DNA from: Streptomyces spiramenti
GTDB lineage: Bacteria; Actinomycetota; Actinomycetes; Streptomycetales; Streptomycetaceae
Length of the DNA: 64,000 nucleotides
Reading direction: 5' to 3'
NCBI RefSeq assembly: GCF_012034385.1
Contig: NZ_JAAVJB010000002.1
Coordinates: 22,716-86,715, forward strand
Shown here: piece by piece, positions 16,085 through 24,715 of the stretch
Position numbering within the stretch: position 1 is the stretch's first letter
How the letters are laid out: every line of letters starts with the position of its first letter
Position numbers and translations under genes: made by a program
Notes under the pieces: generated by a model
What the model was told of the DNA's origin: nothing
The model's database searches: none
Seen by the model: only the letters and a program-made list of their open reading frames with translations

Positions 16085-16701
16085 GCAACTTCTCGGCCCC
16101 ACCCCCACCGACGTACGCACAAGCATCTTCCCGGGTTCGTGCGGCGAAGATCATCACAGACGTCTTGGCCCCCGCGCACCTCGTGATCTGCCTGCTGCTT
16201 CTCGTCGGATGGCACAGCACGCCCGGAAACAGCGGACTCGGGTGGGGGCTGATAGCAGCGCTCTTCTGCGGCGTCGTACCTGCATGTTTCGTGCATCTCG
16301 CCGTCCGTAGCGGGCGCGTGACAGACAAACACATCCGCGTCCGAAGGCAACGCCTGGTGCCCCTTGCGGCAAGCGTGCTGTCGGTGACATCCGGAGTCGT
16401 GCTGCTCCTTGCAACAGGCGCCCCCGTCGATGTCACGGCGCTGGTTGTCGCCATGCTCACAGGCTTGGCCTGCACCCTCGCGGTCACCGTCCGGTGGCAG
16501 ATCTCCGTTCACAACGCCGTGGCCGGCGGCTCGGTCATGATCCTCGTGCTGGTGTTCGGCGCGCCTGCGCTCCCGGCAGTTCTCCTCGTGCCGCTCGTCG
16601 GATGGTCGCGCCGCGTCCTCAAGGCACACACTGTCGCCCAGCTCCTATGCGGCACTGCGCTAGGAGCGGTGTCCGCCTTGGTCTTCATCCTGCTCCGTTG
16701 A
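16081..16701 (+). CDS. PAP2-like membrane protein
   Basis: A 206-residue protein with six hydrophobic segments. The C-terminal half shows W-Q-I-S-V-H-N-A-V-A-G-G and G-W-S-R-R-V-L-K-A-H-T-V-A-Q-L-L-C-G-T-A-L-G, the central and last motifs of PAP2 phosphatases (x-S-x-H and S-R-x5-H). The first motif (K-x6-R-P) is not evident, so activity is uncertain. It is coupled to the MAB_1171c gene by an ATGA overlap. A lipid-phosphate substrate in the membrane would be expected for the family. Confidence 0.65.
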   Translation: MSNFSAPPPPTYAQASSRVRAAKIITDVLAPAHLVICLLLLVGWHSTPGNSGLGWGLIAALFCGVVPACFVHLAVRSGRVTDKHIRVRRQRLVPLAASVLSVTSGVVLLLATGAPVDVTALVVAMLTGLACTLAVTVRWQISVHNAVAGGSVMILVLVFGAPALPAVLLVPLVGWSRRVLKAHTVAQLLCGTALGAVSALVFILLR

Positions 16702-16721
16702 CAGGCGCCCTGGCGCCTGTC
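16700..16721 (+). terminator. Hairpin at the end of the membrane gene cluster
   Basis: GACAGGCGCC and GGCGCCTGTC form a 10-bp perfect stem around CT directly over the stop codon of the PAP2-like gene. There is no U run, as is common in GC-rich hosts. It separates the cluster from CRISPR array 1. Confidence 0.6.
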
Positions 16722-16981
16722 GCCCGGCCCTGCTGCAAACCATTCCGCTGGACTCGCCCGGGGCCGGCCGAGTTCACTGGACTGTGATGGGGCCGAGGCG
16801 CTCCGAGATGACCCCACTACCCCGGACGGTCCCCACCGGTGCGCTCGCGTCGAGGAATGGCATGGCCCCGGCGGTGGACATCTCCGCCGCCGGGGCATCG
16901 GCCGTGCCGCCTGTCGCACTCGTGCCGCAGGCCACCTTGCGGAGACCGCCCCCGCCCCGTCATCACGGAGATCAGCGCATC

Positions 16982-17676
16982 ATCGCGATCTTCGACCACC
17001 CCGGAGGGCGGTCGCCACACCGTCTTCGACCCCGAGCGCGGGCTCACCGCGCACGAGTTGCGATCCTCGACCACCCCGGAGGGCGGTCGCCACGACGCCG
17101 CCCGGGACAGCTGCGACTCGATGCTGGACGAGTTGCGATCCTCGACCACCCCGGAGGGCGGTCGCCACCCGGGACCCCCTGCGACGGCCGATCTTTCACA
17201 ACTGTTGCGATCCTCGACCACCCCGGAGGGCGGTCGCCACCCGGGACCCCCTGCGACGGCCGATCTTTCACAACTGTTGCGATCCTCGACCAACCCGGAG
17301 GGCAGTCGCCACCGGGCGTGGGTGGCGACGATCGCCCCGGCGACGACGTTGCGATCCTCGACCACCCCGGAGGGCGGTCGCCACCCGACACGCCAGAGGG
17401 CCACGTCCAGCACCACATCGTTGCGATCCTCGACCACCCCGGAGGGCGGTCGCCACGTGCTTCCTCCGGAGGATGTTGCACTGGTCCCGGTAGTTGCGAT
17501 CCTCGACCACCCCGGAGGGCGGTCGCCACCGGGGCGACGCCGTACCGGGCGAAGCCGCGCGGCGTGTTGCGATCCTCGACCACCCCGGAGGGCGGTCGCC
17601 ACACTTGGTGTGCCCCCTCATGTGCTCCAAGGCCGCCGCGTTGCGATCCTCGACCACCCCGGAGGGCGGTCGCCAC
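16982..17676 (-). CRISPR. CRISPR array 1, type I-C repeats, 10 repeats
   Basis: Ten 37-bp repeats start at 16982, 17057, 17132, 17204, 17276, 17348, 17420, 17493, 17566 and 17640, separated by nine spacers of 35-38 bp. Read on the minus strand the repeat begins GTGGCGACCGCCCTCC and ends GAGGATCGCAAC. Mutated repeats at 16982 (three changes) and 17276 (two changes) and clean repeats at the right show that the leader is on the cas3 side. The spacers at 17169-17203 and 17241-17275 are identical. The repeat differs from array 2 at two positions that preserve the hairpin. Confidence 0.97.
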
Positions 17677-17979
17677 GTGCCTGACCTGCGGTTTCGCCCT
17701 GACGTGCCGCCCTGGAAGCGAGCCGACTCCGGGAGATATCGGTCATTGCTGGCATTCTGCTTCGGTGTGATCCGAGTGTCGTGTGTGCGCTTGTGGTTCC
17801 GAAGCGCGGCGGTGTGGGTGTTGCCTTGGTCAGTCTGGCATGCCGGGCAGCCTGAGGGCCGCGAGATTGTGCGGGCTCTTTACCTGATGAGTGGCCTGTT
17901 TCGTGCGATTTTCGCCGTGTGCGGCATGTGTGTCAGTGGCGTGCTTTACGGTGTGCGCGTCTGAGGGAGTGGAGTCTGT
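17677..17979. promoter_or_regulatory. Leader of array 1 and cas operon promoter region
   Basis: This 303-bp gap separates array 1 from cas3 and must hold both the array leader (read leftward) and the cas promoter (read rightward). At 17681-17692 the minus strand reads ACCGCAGGTCAG, 4 bp from the first repeat. The same 12 bp occur 5 bp from the first repeat of array 2. I see no gene here. A GGGAGTGGAG stretch just before 17980 is the cas3 ribosome binding site. Confidence 0.7.
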
Positions 17980-20265
17980 ATGGGTGACAGGGCGTTGCAT
18001 GCGCACAGTGTCAATGGGGCCGGAGTCCGCCATGAGTTGGCGGCGCATCTGCGGGGTTCGGCGGCGCTGGCGCGGCGGTTTGGTGAGGTGTTTGGTGCTG
18101 GTGAGGCTGCGGCGTACCTGGCTCTCGTGCACGACGTTGGTAAGGGCACGTGCGTGTGGCAGGAAGGCCTGGTCCGGGCGGAGGCGTGCAATGAGCGTGT
18201 CGGCGTGCCTCACAAGAGCGCGGGCGCGTTGCTGGCGTCGCGGTTCGTCGGGAGGTCCTTTGCTGCGCTGGTCGATGGCCACCATGGCGGCCTTCCTGAC
18301 CGGAATCGGGTGCGGGATGTGTTGAGGGCTCTGACTACCGGCGGGCCGGAAGCGGTCACGGCGGGGGAGGCGACCGCCGCGGTGCAGCAGCTGGTCCCGG
18401 AAATCGTCCCGGCTACCAAAGTGGCCTTACCCGCATGGGCGTGCCGTCCTGGGGGCGGTGACGGTGCGTTGATGCTGGAGATGCTGTCGCGGATGCTGTT
18501 CAGCACTCTTGTCGACGCGGATTTCCTCGACACAGCGGCTCACTTCGCTGACCGTGCGCCGTCGGTTCGAGCTGACGCGGATATGGAGGCGCTGCGGAAG
18601 CGGTTTGAGGTACGGCGTGAGGGGTTTGTTGCGGGGCGCAGTGGTGGTTCGGTGGACGGGGTGCGTGAGGAGATCTATCAGCAGGTCGTTGCAGCGGGGG
18701 CGGGGGCGCCGGGGATGCATGTGCTGCACGTTCCGACGGGCGGCGGTAAGACGTTGGCGTCGGCGGGGTTTGCGTTGCGGCATGCGGCAGAGCATGGGCT
18801 GCGGCGGGTGGTGGTGGCGGTGCCGTTCATCAGCGTGACGGAGCAGAACGCGCAGGTGTATCGCGAGATGCTGGATCCGCTGGAGGGGGAGGTGGGGGAG
18901 CGGGTGGTGCTGGAGCACCACAGCTCGGCTGACCTGGACGGCGGTGGTGCGGCGCGGTGGGCGCGGTTGGCCGCGGAGAACTGGGATGCGCCGGTGGTGG
19001 TGACGACGACGGTGCAGCTGTTCCAGTCGTTGTTCGATCGGCTGCCGTCGGCGATGCGGAAGCTGCACCGTTTGGCGGGCTCGGTCATCGTGCTGGACGA
19101 GGTACAGGCGTTGCCCGACCGGTTGCTGGCTCCGATTCTGAGTGCGTTGCGGTCGCTGGTTGATCATTTCGGTGCCACGGTGGTGTTCGCGTCGGCGACG
19201 CAGCCAGAGTTCTGGAGCCTTCGGGAGTTGGCGGGGACATCTCGGTTGGAGATGGTCCAGGACGTCGAGGAACTGTTCGAGCGGCTGCGGAGGGTGGAGT
19301 ACGTCTGGCGGCTCGAGGAGGGGCTGACGTGGGATGTGCTGGCGGGCGACATCCTTCAGGAGCCGGAGCGTCAGGTCCTGGCGGTGGTCAACACCACGGT
19401 TGATGCGGCGCGGCTGCACCGAGCGGTGAGCGAGGCGGTGGCTGACGATCCCGGAGTCGGTTCAGCGGGCGGCGTCGAGGGCGGGCTGCTGTTGGTGTTG
19501 CACCTGTCCACGCGGATGACGGCCGGCCACCGACGAGAGGTGATCGCCCAGGTGAAGAAGCGCCTGCTCGAGGGGCTGCCCACCGTAGTGGTGTCGACGT
19601 CGCTGATCGAGGCCGGGGTGGATCTGGACTTCCCGTGTGTGTACCGGGCGATGGCGCCGGCGGAGTCGCTGCAGCAGGCAGCCGGTCGCAGCAACCGCGA
19701 GGGCAGACGGGACCGAGGTCGCGTGGTCATCGTGAGGCCTGCTGACGGTGGTGCCCCCCAGGACAAGGCGTACGTGGCAGCGTGCGACGCCACGGGTATG
19801 TTCTTCGGCCCGGATCTCAGCGACCCGGATGACTTGGCTGCGTTGACCCGCTACTACCAGGACCGGTACAGCGCCCAGGGATCCGACGGTCACGCGTTCG
19901 GGGAGCCCATCCAGGCCCTGCGCCGGAATCTGGACTTCCCCAAGGTCGCCGAGGCCTTTCAAATGATCGAGACGGATCACACTACCCCGGTCGTGTACCT
20001 GCGGGACAGCGTGGACGACGCCGACCGTGAACGCACCCGGCAGGACATCGATCGGCTGCGTCGTGGTCTGCCGTGCGGCCCGGGCGCACTGCGCCGCCTC
20101 CAGCCGCACACCGCGTCGCTGCCCCGGCACGAGGCGGCGGCGGCCGTGGATGCGGGGTTGGCAAGCCCCATCACAGGCGACCTCGTCGAGTGGCTCGGCC
20201 ACTACGACGAACACCGCGGCCTAGACCGCGACCAACCCGAGGACCGCCACCAGTACCTCGTGTGA
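17980..20265 (+). CDS. cas3: CRISPR-associated helicase/nuclease Cas3 (type I-C)
   Basis: A 761-residue protein. The N-terminal HD nuclease domain has H-D-V-G-K-G near residue 50 and D-G-H-H-G-G near 100. The helicase part has Walker A V-P-T-G-G-G-K-T near 252-258, the D-E-x-x box V-L-D-E-V-Q-A-L near 372, F-A-S-A-T-Q, and motif VI Q-A-A-G-R-S-N-R-E-G. Cas3 is recruited by Cascade to unwind and degrade target DNA. It is first in the operon, with the order cas3-cas5-cas8-cas7-cas4-cas1-cas2 that defines type I-C. All key residues look intact. Confidence 0.95.
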   Translation: MGDRALHAHSVNGAGVRHELAAHLRGSAALARRFGEVFGAGEAAAYLALVHDVGKGTCVWQEGLVRAEACNERVGVPHKSAGALLASRFVGRSFAALVDGHHGGLPDRNRVRDVLRALTTGGPEAVTAGEATAAVQQLVPEIVPATKVALPAWACRPGGGDGALMLEMLSRMLFSTLVDADFLDTAAHFADRAPSVRADADMEALRKRFEVRREGFVAGRSGGSVDGVREEIYQQVVAAGAGAPGMHVLHVPTGGGKTLASAGFALRHAAEHGLRRVVVAVPFISVTEQNAQVYREMLDPLEGEVGERVVLEHHSSADLDGGGAARWARLAAENWDAPVVVTTTVQLFQSLFDRLPSAMRKLHRLAGSVIVLDEVQALPDRLLAPILSALRSLVDHFGATVVFASATQPEFWSLRELAGTSRLEMVQDVEELFERLRRVEYVWRLEEGLTWDVLAGDILQEPERQVLAVVNTTVDAARLHRAVSEAVADDPGVGSAGGVEGGLLLVLHLSTRMTAGHRREVIAQVKKRLLEGLPTVVVSTSLIEAGVDLDFPCVYRAMAPAESLQQAAGRSNREGRRDRGRVVIVRPADGGAPQDKAYVAACDATGMFFGPDLSDPDDLAALTRYYQDRYSAQGSDGHAFGEPIQALRRNLDFPKVAEAFQMIETDHTTPVVYLRDSVDDADRERTRQDIDRLRRGLPCGPGALRRLQPHTASLPRHEAAAAVDAGLASPITGDLVEWLGHYDEHRGLDRDQPEDRHQYLV

Positions 20266-20407
20266 CCTCTCGCCGACCCGGCCTGGACGCTGCGGCTGTC
20301 TCCGCAGGCGCTCCAGTGCGTCGGCGGGGTCTGTGCGGACGGACTGGTGAACCGTTCTCGGAGCCGAACCTCGCCCCTGTTGTACTGACCGAATCCTTGG
20401 AGGACCT

Positions 20408-21226
20408 ATGCCTGACACGACCGTCGGAGCTCGACGGCAGGCACGTGGCAATGACGGCTGGGCGTTTCCAGATCTGGTGGTGGAGGCGTGGGGTGACCTC
20501 GCATGCTTCACTCGTCCGGAGCTGAAGTCGGAGCGGGTCAGCTACCAGCTGATGACGCCGTCGGCGGCCAACGGGCTGCTGCAGGCGATCTTCTGGAAGC
20601 CGCAGTTCCAGTACGTGGTGCGGCGGATCGAGGTGTTGCGGCCGGTGCAGTGGCATTTGATCCGGCGCAACGAGGTCCGGTCGGTGACCTCGCTGGCCGG
20701 AGTGAAAGCGATGGCGAAGGACCGGGCACAGCGCTACGACGTCGAGGCCGACCGCGACCAGCGCTCCACGATGGCGCTGACGGATGTCTGGTACCGGATT
20801 CACGCCCAGGTCGTGGTCGACAGGGCCGCCAAGGCCGGCGGTAACGGGTTCCCGCCGGCGTCGGAGGAGAAGTACCGCGAGCAGCTGCGGCGGCGGGTGG
20901 AGCGTGGTGCGTGTTTCTCGCAGCCGTTCTTCGGCTGTCGGGAGTTCACTGCGTCATTCGGCCCCGCCGGCTCTGGTGAGAAGGCGCTGCGGGGTCGGTG
21001 TGTGGGGGAGGGGACAGGCCTCAGTGGGGTGGCGCCGGAGGGGTGGACGGAGGAGTTGGGGTTGATGCTCCACTCCATCGAGTACCCGGCCGGTGGTGGT
21101 GAGCGGTACCGGTGGTTCAGGGCCCAGGTGGTGAACGGGGCGCTGGATGTGCCGCGGGAGCCGTTGCCTCAGGAGGCTGTTGCCATGCCGCAGGGCCCGT
21201 GGCGCGCTGACGGCGCGGAGGTGTGA
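20408..21226 (+). CDS. cas5c: Cas5c (Cas5d) crRNA-processing Cascade subunit
   Basis: A 272-residue RAMP-fold protein with a GGAGGA site before the ATG. The V-E-A-W-G-D-L-A-C-F-T-R-P-E start, the S-Y-x-x-M-T-P-S-A-A-N-G-L-L-Q-A-I-F-W-K-P stretch, and the C-F-S-Q-P-F-F-G-C-R-E-F segment are characteristic of Cas5 in type I-C systems. In this subtype it replaces Cas6 and cuts the repeat hairpin of the precursor crRNA, and then holds the 5' handle in Cascade. A 142-nt gap separates it from cas3. Confidence 0.93.
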   Translation: MPDTTVGARRQARGNDGWAFPDLVVEAWGDLACFTRPELKSERVSYQLMTPSAANGLLQAIFWKPQFQYVVRRIEVLRPVQWHLIRRNEVRSVTSLAGVKAMAKDRAQRYDVEADRDQRSTMALTDVWYRIHAQVVVDRAAKAGGNGFPPASEEKYREQLRRRVERGACFSQPFFGCREFTASFGPAGSGEKALRGRCVGEGTGLSGVAPEGWTEELGLMLHSIEYPAGGGERYRWFRAQVVNGALDVPREPLPQEAVAMPQGPWRADGAEV

Positions 21227-21229
21227 GGC

Positions 21230-23044
21230 GTGCTGCTGCAGAAGCTCAACGAGTTTGCTTCCCGTTCCGCGTCGGAGCTGCCAGCTGAGTACTACCGGGC
21301 GAAGACGATTCACTGGGTGCTGCGGATCGCGGAGGACGGCCTCAGCGCGGTGGTGCAGGGCGAAGGGCCGCTTCCTCCCGGGCAGGCCTTGGTGGAGCAG
21401 GTTCCACATGTGCAACGGTCGGGCACCAGGGTCCCGCCCTACCTGCTGGTCGACTCCGCGGAGTTCGTGCTTCAGGTCCCGAAGGCGGCGAGCGAGAAAG
21501 CGTTCAGTGAGGCCGGCCGGCGGCACCAGGCATGGCGAGAGCTGGCTCTGGCCTGGGCCAACCAGCGGCACGACGAGCCGGCGGCCGTAGCACTGCGCAC
21601 CTACCTGACGGACCCCTCCGTATCTCGTGCGGTGGCGCCGGAGAAGGCCACGGCCAAGGACGTCGTCGCGGTGCGGGTCGGGCCGCAGTGGCTGCACACG
21701 CTGCCGTCCGTCCAGGCTCACTGGGCCAAAGAGGTGCGGCTACGGAAGAGCGACCGGACCGAACGTGCCGGCCTGTGCCTGGTGTGCGGCACGCGTGCTC
21801 CGCTGCTGTCGACGATCCCCGAGCCGATCAAGAAGGGCGCGGTACCCACGGCCGGCGGGAGCAACGAGGGCCAGCTGATCTCCATCAACGCCGCAGCTCA
21901 AGGCCGGCAGGGCACCACGCAACTGGTGAACACCCCGATTTGCCACACCTGCGGCGGGCGGGCCATGGCCAGCCTCAACCACCTCCTCGGATCCGACCGG
22001 CACAGCCGCCGCTTCCGCGATCACGGCGCGCTGGTGTGGTGGACCCGCCACGGCTTGAACGACAACACGTTCGAAGCACTCCTCAATGACGATGTCGACG
22101 AAGGCAGAATCACGGACCTGCTGAACAGCCTTCAGAAGAACCCGGGCCCGTTGGCCGTGGAAGACCTGGACAGCGATGCGTTCTACGGCCTGACACTCGG
22201 CCTGAACAACGCCCGCATCGTCGTCCGCGACTGGATCGACGTCGCCATCCCCACCCTCAACGCCACCCTCGGCGCCTGGTACCAGCAACACGGTGTCCAC
22301 GACGGATGGACCGGCCGCACCCACTGGATGCCGATCTGGCGACTCGCCCTGGCCTGCGGCCGCTTCAACGGCGACCGGTACGTCAAAGACAGCGCCCCCC
22401 GCGGTCTGGACCACGCCTTCCTCCACGCAGCGCTGCGGGGCATCCCCCTTCCCGCACGCATCCTTCCGCTGGTGCTGCAGCGCATCCAAGCAGACTGCCA
22501 CGTCGACCACCCTCGAGCAGCCCTGCTGCGCCTGATCCTCAACCGACCCTTCAACCGCGATGGGACCCCTGTGACCACGACCGGAAAGCCGGACCAGAGC
22601 TGCGACGAGAAGCTCGACGAGAACAGCACCGACCCCGTCTACACCGCGGGCCGGATGTTCTACGTGCTGGAGGAGGTGCAGCGGCTCGCGCTGCACAACC
22701 TGAACACCTCGCTTCGGGACAAGCACTTCCGCACGGCGATGATCGCGCCACGCACCACGTTCACACAGCTGACGGCCGGCTCTCTCGCCCACTTCAAGCG
22801 GCTCTCGCGTGACAACCCCGGTGCTGGCGTCGCGCTGATGAACCGGCTGACCGAGCTGCAGTCCAGGTTGGTTCGGCCGTTGCCCCAGCACCTCACCCCG
22901 CTGGAGCAGGCCCGCTTCGTCCTGGGCTACTTCCACCAGCGCCAGTCCGCGATCGAAGCCGCCGCCGCGGCCAAGCAGAAGAAGAACGACAAGAGAGACG
23001 GCCAGGCGCCCAACGGGGACACCCCGCTCACCACAGACCCGTGA
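21230..23044 (+). CDS. cas8c: Cas8c (Csd1) large Cascade subunit
   Basis: A 604-residue Csd1-family protein starting at GTG 21230, only 3 nt after the cas5c stop. It contains two Cys pairs, C-L-V-C-G near residue 183 and C-H-T-C-G-G-R-A near 237, that probably bind zinc, and the family region L-G-L-N-N-A-R-I-V-V-R-D. The large subunit of type I-C Cascade recognises the PAM and recruits Cas3; an internal start often gives a separate small subunit (Cas11c) from the 3' end of this gene, which could be true here. The C terminus ends in a charged low-complexity tail. Confidence 0.93.
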   Translation: MLLQKLNEFASRSASELPAEYYRAKTIHWVLRIAEDGLSAVVQGEGPLPPGQALVEQVPHVQRSGTRVPPYLLVDSAEFVLQVPKAASEKAFSEAGRRHQAWRELALAWANQRHDEPAAVALRTYLTDPSVSRAVAPEKATAKDVVAVRVGPQWLHTLPSVQAHWAKEVRLRKSDRTERAGLCLVCGTRAPLLSTIPEPIKKGAVPTAGGSNEGQLISINAAAQGRQGTTQLVNTPICHTCGGRAMASLNHLLGSDRHSRRFRDHGALVWWTRHGLNDNTFEALLNDDVDEGRITDLLNSLQKNPGPLAVEDLDSDAFYGLTLGLNNARIVVRDWIDVAIPTLNATLGAWYQQHGVHDGWTGRTHWMPIWRLALACGRFNGDRYVKDSAPRGLDHAFLHAALRGIPLPARILPLVLQRIQADCHVDHPRAALLRLILNRPFNRDGTPVTTTGKPDQSCDEKLDENSTDPVYTAGRMFYVLEEVQRLALHNLNTSLRDKHFRTAMIAPRTTFTQLTAGSLAHFKRLSRDNPGAGVALMNRLTELQSRLVRPLPQHLTPLEQARFVLGYFHQRQSAIEAAAAAKQKKNDKRDGQAPNGDTPLTTDP

Positions 23045-23111
23045 GCCCCCCCACCGCTCAGAACTGCCCCGCCACCTCCCCGCCCCCGACGAACAGAGGA
23101 CCTGCACCACC

Positions 23112-24056
23112 ATGACCACCGCCAACGCTCACCTCGACCCCACCCGCAAGCACGACTTCGTGTTCCTCATCGAAGCCGTCGACTCCAACCCCAACGGTGA
23201 CCCCGACAACGGCGGCATCCCTCGAACCGACCCCGTCACCGGCCAGGGTCTGATCACCGACGTCGCCATCAAGCGCAAGATCCGCAACGCCGTCGCCATG
23301 ATCAACGACTACGAAGAGACTCCCGGCAACCACATCTACGTCGAAGCAGGCGTCGCCCTCAACGCCCAGCACGAACGCGCCTACACCGACGGTGCCGCCA
23401 CCGACACCAAGAGTGCCCAGGCCTGGATGTGCCGCAACTTCTTCGACGTCCGCATGTTCGGCGCTGTCATGACCACCGGTAAGAGGGACAGGTGGGCCGG
23501 CCGCGTCCAAGGTCCCGTCCAGATCGGGTTCGCCCGCTCTATCGACCCCGTCACCCCCTTCGATATCGGCATCACCCGCCTCACCCCCACCCGGCAGGAA
23601 GACGTCGACGCCTGGAACAAGCCCGAGCCCGACAGCAAGGACAAGGGCGAGAAGAAGAAGACAAAGGAAAACACGGGCAAGGAGACCGAAATGGGCTCCA
23701 AGCACATCGTGCCCTACGGCCTCTACAAGGGCACCGGTCACTTCAGTGCGCCCCTCGCCAAGAAGACCGGCGTCACCACCGACGATCTCGCCACCTTCTG
23801 GCGCGCCTTCACCCTCATGTTCGAACACGACCGCGCCGCCGCCCGCGCCGGCCTCGCGCTGCGCGGACTCCACATCTTCACCCACGACGACGCCTTCGGC
23901 CGCGCACCCGCTCACGAACTCGCCGACCTCATCGAGATCACCGGCCGCGCCGACGCCACCGCCCGCAGCCTCGACGACTACAAGCTCACCACCCCGGCCA
24001 CCCTCCCCCCTGGTATCACCCTCACCACCCTCCTCCCTCAGACCCAGCCGGCGTGA
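23112..24056 (+). CDS. cas7c: Cas7c (Csd2) Cascade backbone subunit
   Basis: A 314-residue RAMP protein with the Csd2/Csh2 signature D-S-N-P-N-G-D-P-D-N near the N terminus and I-T-D-V-A-I-K-R-K-I-R-N. Several copies polymerise along the crRNA spacer. A lysine/glutamate-rich insertion lies near residues 172-195 (K-D-K-G-E-K-K-K-T-K-E-N-T-G-K-E), in the variable thumb region of the family. Its stop overlaps the cas4 start as GTGA. Confidence 0.94.
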   Translation: MTTANAHLDPTRKHDFVFLIEAVDSNPNGDPDNGGIPRTDPVTGQGLITDVAIKRKIRNAVAMINDYEETPGNHIYVEAGVALNAQHERAYTDGAATDTKSAQAWMCRNFFDVRMFGAVMTTGKRDRWAGRVQGPVQIGFARSIDPVTPFDIGITRLTPTRQEDVDAWNKPEPDSKDKGEKKKTKENTGKETEMGSKHIVPYGLYKGTGHFSAPLAKKTGVTTDDLATFWRAFTLMFEHDRAAARAGLALRGLHIFTHDDAFGRAPAHELADLIEITGRADATARSLDDYKLTTPATLPPGITLTTLLPQTQPA

Positions 24057-24715
24057 CCACCACGACCGGCCAGGGCGGAGAGGGGCCCCTTCCCCAGGTG
24101 CCCCTCTCCGCTCTGGAGCACTACGCCTACTGCCCCCGCCAAAGCGGCCTCATCCTCCTGGAAGACGCCTTTGAGGACGACGCCTCCACCGTCCGCGGCA
24201 CCCTTCTCCACCAACGCGTCGACACCCCAGGGAACCGGGGCCGTGGCACCATCCGCACCCTCCACCGCCTCCCCGTCTACCACGACGCACTCGGCCTCTA
24301 CGGCTACTGCGACACCGTCGAACTCCACGCGAGCGGCCGAGTCCTCCCCGTAGAGCACAAGTCTGGCCGCTACCTCCCAGGCGGCCCCGCCGACCTGCAA
24401 ACAGCAGGCCAAGCACTGTGCCTGGAGGCCATGTTCAACACGACCATCCAACGCGCCGCCGTCTACTCCGCAGCAGACCGCCGCCGCCACACCATCACCA
24501 TCGACCAGCCACTACGCGACCGCGTAGCCGACCTCACCCACGAAATCCGCGACATGCTCACCACCAGTGCCCTCCCCACCCCCGTCGCCGACAACCGCTG
24601 CCGACGCTGCTCCATGGCCACCTCCTGCATGCCCCGCGTCCTCACCGGTACAGACCGCTTCCAGCGCGCTCTCCACGACCTCTACCACCCCGACCCACCG
24701 GCGGAACAGGAATGA
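24053..24715 (+). CDS. cas4: Cas4 adaptation nuclease
   Basis: A 220-residue RecB-type protein from GTG 24053, which overlaps the cas7c stop. It has the N-terminal iron-sulfur cysteine in Y-A-Y-C-P-R-Q, the nuclease motifs in G-T-L-L-H-Q-R-V-D and P-V-E-H-K-S-G-R, and the C-terminal Cys cluster C-R-R-C-S-M-A-T-S-C. Cas4 trims prespacers and selects the PAM side together with Cas1-Cas2. Longer in-frame extensions to the left are shadow of cas7c. The stop overlaps cas1 as ATGA. Confidence 0.93.
   Translation: MTTTTGQGGEGPLPQVPLSALEHYAYCPRQSGLILLEDAFEDDASTVRGTLLHQRVDTPGNRGRGTIRTLHRLPVYHDALGLYGYCDTVELHASGRVLPVEHKSGRYLPGGPADLQTAGQALCLEAMFNTTIQRAAVYSAADRRRHTITIDQPLRDRVADLTHEIRDMLTTSALPTPVADNRCRRCSMATSCMPRVLTGTDRFQRALHDLYHPDPPAEQE

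Noticed and set aside
24418..24711. Longer N terminus for Cas1 (442 aa)
   Set aside because: The extension is the out-of-frame reading of cas4. The ATG at 24712 overlaps the cas4 stop and gives the normal Cas1 length.
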